Shown: one piece after another, positions 10,006 to 11,979 of the stretch
How the letters are laid out: every line of letters starts with the position of its first letter
Numbering within the stretch: the first letter of the stretch is position 1
DNA from: JBGPBY01 sp041481485
GTDB taxonomy: Bacteria > Acidobacteriota > Terriglobia > 20CM-2-55-15
Assembly (NCBI GenBank): GCA_041481485.1
Contig: JBGPBY010000197.1
Location: 1 to 11,979 of the forward strand
DNA: 11,979 nucleotides
Reading direction: 5' to 3'
Translations under genes and position numbers: made by a program
Notes under the pieces: model-generated
The model's database searches: none
What the model was told of the DNA's origin: nothing
What the model saw: the letters and a program-made list of their open reading frames with translations, nothing else

Positions 10006-11484
10006 AACACCATTAATACGATGGTGGACCAGTTGAATTCATTCGCATCGGAAGTCAGCCGCGTGGCCCGCGAGGTCGGAACGGAAGGCAAACTTGGCGG
10101 CCAGGCGATTGTGCCGGACGTTGCCGGGACCTGGAAGGACCTGACCGACAACGTGAACTCCATGGCGTCGAACCTTACCGGCCAGGTGCGCAATATTGCG
10201 GACGTTTCGACGGCAATTGCCAACGGCGACCTTTCCCGCAAGATCACCGTCGACGTGCGGGGAGAAATTCAGGAATTGAAAAACACCATCAACACGATGG
10301 TGGATCAGTTGAATGGTTTTGCTTCGGAGGTTACGCGCGTTGCCCGCGAAGTGGGAACCGAAGGCAAACTGGGTGGACAAGCCGTCGTACCGGGCGTTGC
10401 CGGGACCTGGAAGGACCTTACGGACAATGTGAATTCGATGGCTTCGAACCTCACGGGGCAAGTCCGGAACATCGCGGACGTGGCCACGGCAATCGCGCGT
10501 GGAAATCTGTCGCGCAAGATTACGGTGGACGTCAAAGGCGAAATCCTGGAACTGAAAAACACCATCAACACCATGGTGGATCAGCTGAACTCCTTTGCAT
10601 CGGAAGTCAGCCGTGTGGCGCGCGAAGTGGGAACCGAAGGCAAACTCGGTGGTCAGGCAGTGGTGCCGGACGTTGCCGGTACATGGAAGGATTTAACCGA
10701 CAACGTGAATTCGATGGCGCAGAACCTTACCGGTCAGGTGCGCAATATCGCCGAAGTCACGATTGCCGTGGCCAACGGAGACCTGTCACGCAAGATTACC
10801 GTGGACGTCCGCGGCGAAATCCTTCAGCTCAAGGAAGCCATCAATACGATGGTGGAGCAGTTGCGTTCGTTTGCGTCGGAAGTGACGCGTGTGGCCCGTG
10901 AAGTCGGCACAGAAGGACGGCTTGGCGTGCAGGCCGTCGTACCCGGAGTGACAGGCGCATGGAAGGACCTTACGGATTCCGTGAACGCCATGGGCGCGAA
11001 CCTGACCGATCAGGTCCGTAACATTGCAGAAGTGACCACCGCTGTGGCGCGTGGCGACTTGTCGCGCAAGATCACCGTGGATGTCAAAGGAGAAATCTTC
11101 GAACTGAAGAACACGATCAATACGATGGTGGACCAGCTTCGTTCATTTGCCGCGGAAGTCACCCGTGTGGCCCGCGAAGTGGGAACCGATGGCAAGCTGG
11201 GCGGTCAGGCGGAAGTGCCTGGCGTCGCGGGGACCTGGAAAGACCTGACGGACTCCGTGAACGTGATGGCTGCCAACCTGACTGATCAGGTGCGCGGAAT
11301 TGTGAAAGTCGTCACGGCTGTCGCTAACGGGAACCTGCGTCAGAAACTGACGGTTGTTGCGAAAGGTGAAGTTGCAGCTCTTGCCGAAACCATCAACAAC
11401 ATGACCGATACCCTTGCGATTTTCGCCGAACAGGTAACCAACGTTGCGCGTGAAGTCGGCGTGGAAGGCCGGCTCGGCGGACAG
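9001..11484 (+). repeat. Tandem HAMP-coding array, nine units of exactly 276 bases
   Basis: The codon that ends the motif GKLGGQ (or its variants GKLGVQ and RLGGQ) finishes at 9000, 9276, 9552, 9828, 10104, 10380, 10656, 10932, 11208 and 11484: ten occurrences spaced exactly 276 bases (92 residues) apart. Units 3 to 6 are nearly identical in protein sequence and very similar in DNA, while the last unit has diverged and the stretch upstream of 9000 has a five-residue longer spacing. The array crosses the TAG at 10003 without a change of phase. Near-identical units make the array prone to recombination and to assembly error. Confidence 0.95.
10003..10005 (+). other. In-frame amber codon inside the HAMP array
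   Basis: The codons here read ATT CTC GGT TTG TAG AAC, where the closest neighbouring units have ATT or ATC, CTG GAA CTG, AAA or AAG, AAC or AAT. The stop corresponds to the conserved Lys of ELKNT and needs only one base change (AAG to TAG), yet several nearby bases also differ from the consensus. The frame is open on both sides and no insertion or deletion is present. TAG is used as a normal stop by carA (2485-2487) and the cytochrome gene (669-671). Confidence 0.9.
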
Positions 11485-11979
11485 GCCAATGTGCCCGGTG
11501 CTGCAGGAACATGGAAAGACCTTACCGGCAACGTCAATCTGCTCGCGGCAAACCTGACCAATCAGGTCCGCGCAATTGCCGAAGTGGCGACCGCAGTGAC
11601 GAAGGGCGATTTGACGCGTTCCATTCAGGTGGAAGCCAGGGAAGAGGTTGCCGAGCTCAAAGACAACATCAACACGATGATCGACAACCTGCGCGCCACG
11701 ACGGAACGGAACCAGGAGCAGGACTGGCTGAAAACAAACCTGGCGAAGTTTACGCGAATGTTGCAGGGACAGCGCGATCTGGTAACCGTCGGGAAGATGC
11801 TTCTTTCCGAGCTTGCGCCGCTTGTGCATGCGCAGCAGGGCACCGTTTATCAGATGGAACACACCGAGACCGGCGAGAGAGATGAGAAACGCGCCCTGGT
11901 GCTGCTGGCGGCATATGCCCAGCGTCCGGACCAGGCCAGACGCATCCATGTGGGACATGGGCTGGTCGGACAATGTGCT
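10006..11979 (+). CDS. Poly-HAMP signalling protein, C-terminal part, running off the window (HAMP array plus GAF-like start)
   Basis: This is the same frame as the preceding fragment, open for 658 codons to the right edge. It completes the interrupted HAMP unit and adds six more. The last canonical HAMP (about 11545-11695) leads into a helical linker (DWLKTNLAKFTRML) and then a region that looks like the start of a GAF domain: VGKMLLSELAP, AQQGTVYQME, and VGHGLVGQC at the edge. By analogy with bacterial proteins of this architecture, a HisKA/HATPase kinase core and receivers would be expected beyond the window, but this cannot be seen. The next in-frame ATG is at 10021 (in NTMVDQL), and no Shine-Dalgarno sequence precedes it, so independent translation is doubtful. 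The start given is simply the codon after the stop. Most likely this is the rest of one gene beginning at 8419. Confidence 0.8.

Noticed and set aside
9001..11484. CRISPR-like or other spaced DNA repeat array
   Set aside because: The 276-base periodicity is a multiple of three, the units have no unique spacers and they encode the conserved HAMP repeat in one frame, so it is a protein-coding repeat.
11143..11973. A 276-codon minus-strand frame in the HAMP array
   Set aside because: It is antisense to the HAMP and GAF-coding frame; its periodic His/Val/Gly-rich peptide is the mirror of the repeat, not an independent gene.

Overview
The window carries five protein-coding loci, all on the + strand. 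It comes from a free-living, moderately GC-rich bacterium. The housekeeping genes are of ordinary bacterial type and the signalling genes are large and multidomain. A palindromic intergenic repeat and a soluble poly-HAMP kinase would fit Acidobacteriota or a similar environmental phylum, but this is a guess from gene content and style; no marker gene here settles the taxonomy.

Layout. Positions 1-38 hold one copy of a palindromic repeat. At 117-671 lies a small lipoprotein c-type cytochrome of class II (cytochrome c'-like) architecture. After a 90-base gap that contains a hairpin come lepB (signal peptidase I, 762-1340), carA (1357-2487) and carB (2480-5701). carA and carB overlap by 8 bases and encode the two subunits of carbamoyl-phosphate synthase, which feeds arginine and pyrimidine synthesis. 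The tight spacing suggests that lepB-carA-carB is one transcription unit.

The 623 bases from 5702 to 6324 hold no credible gene. They contain two facing copies of the same palindromic repeat, which form a potential 34-bp-stem hairpin, then a 7-bp tandem repeat, a small hairpin and an AT-rich stretch that may hold a promoter.

From 6325 to the right edge is a signalling module. The first gene is a soluble hybrid histidine kinase (REC-coiled coil-PAS-HisKA-HATPase-REC, 6325-8385). A second gene starts 33 bases later and encodes a giant soluble poly-HAMP protein that runs off the window. Its core is an array of HAMP units with an exact 276-base (92-residue) period, of the kind known from fungal group III kinases (Nik-1/Os-1), followed by the start of a GAF-like domain. 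Any kinase core would lie beyond the window.

The most notable observation is an in-frame TAG at 10003-10005, in the middle of the HAMP array. The same frame stays open on both sides, to the window end, with the 276-base phase undisturbed. The gene is therefore a recently broken gene, an assembly error within near-identical repeats, or a read-through case. TAG ends carA and the cytochrome gene in this same window, so wholesale reassignment of TAG is unlikely. The array also shows a partial two-unit superperiod.
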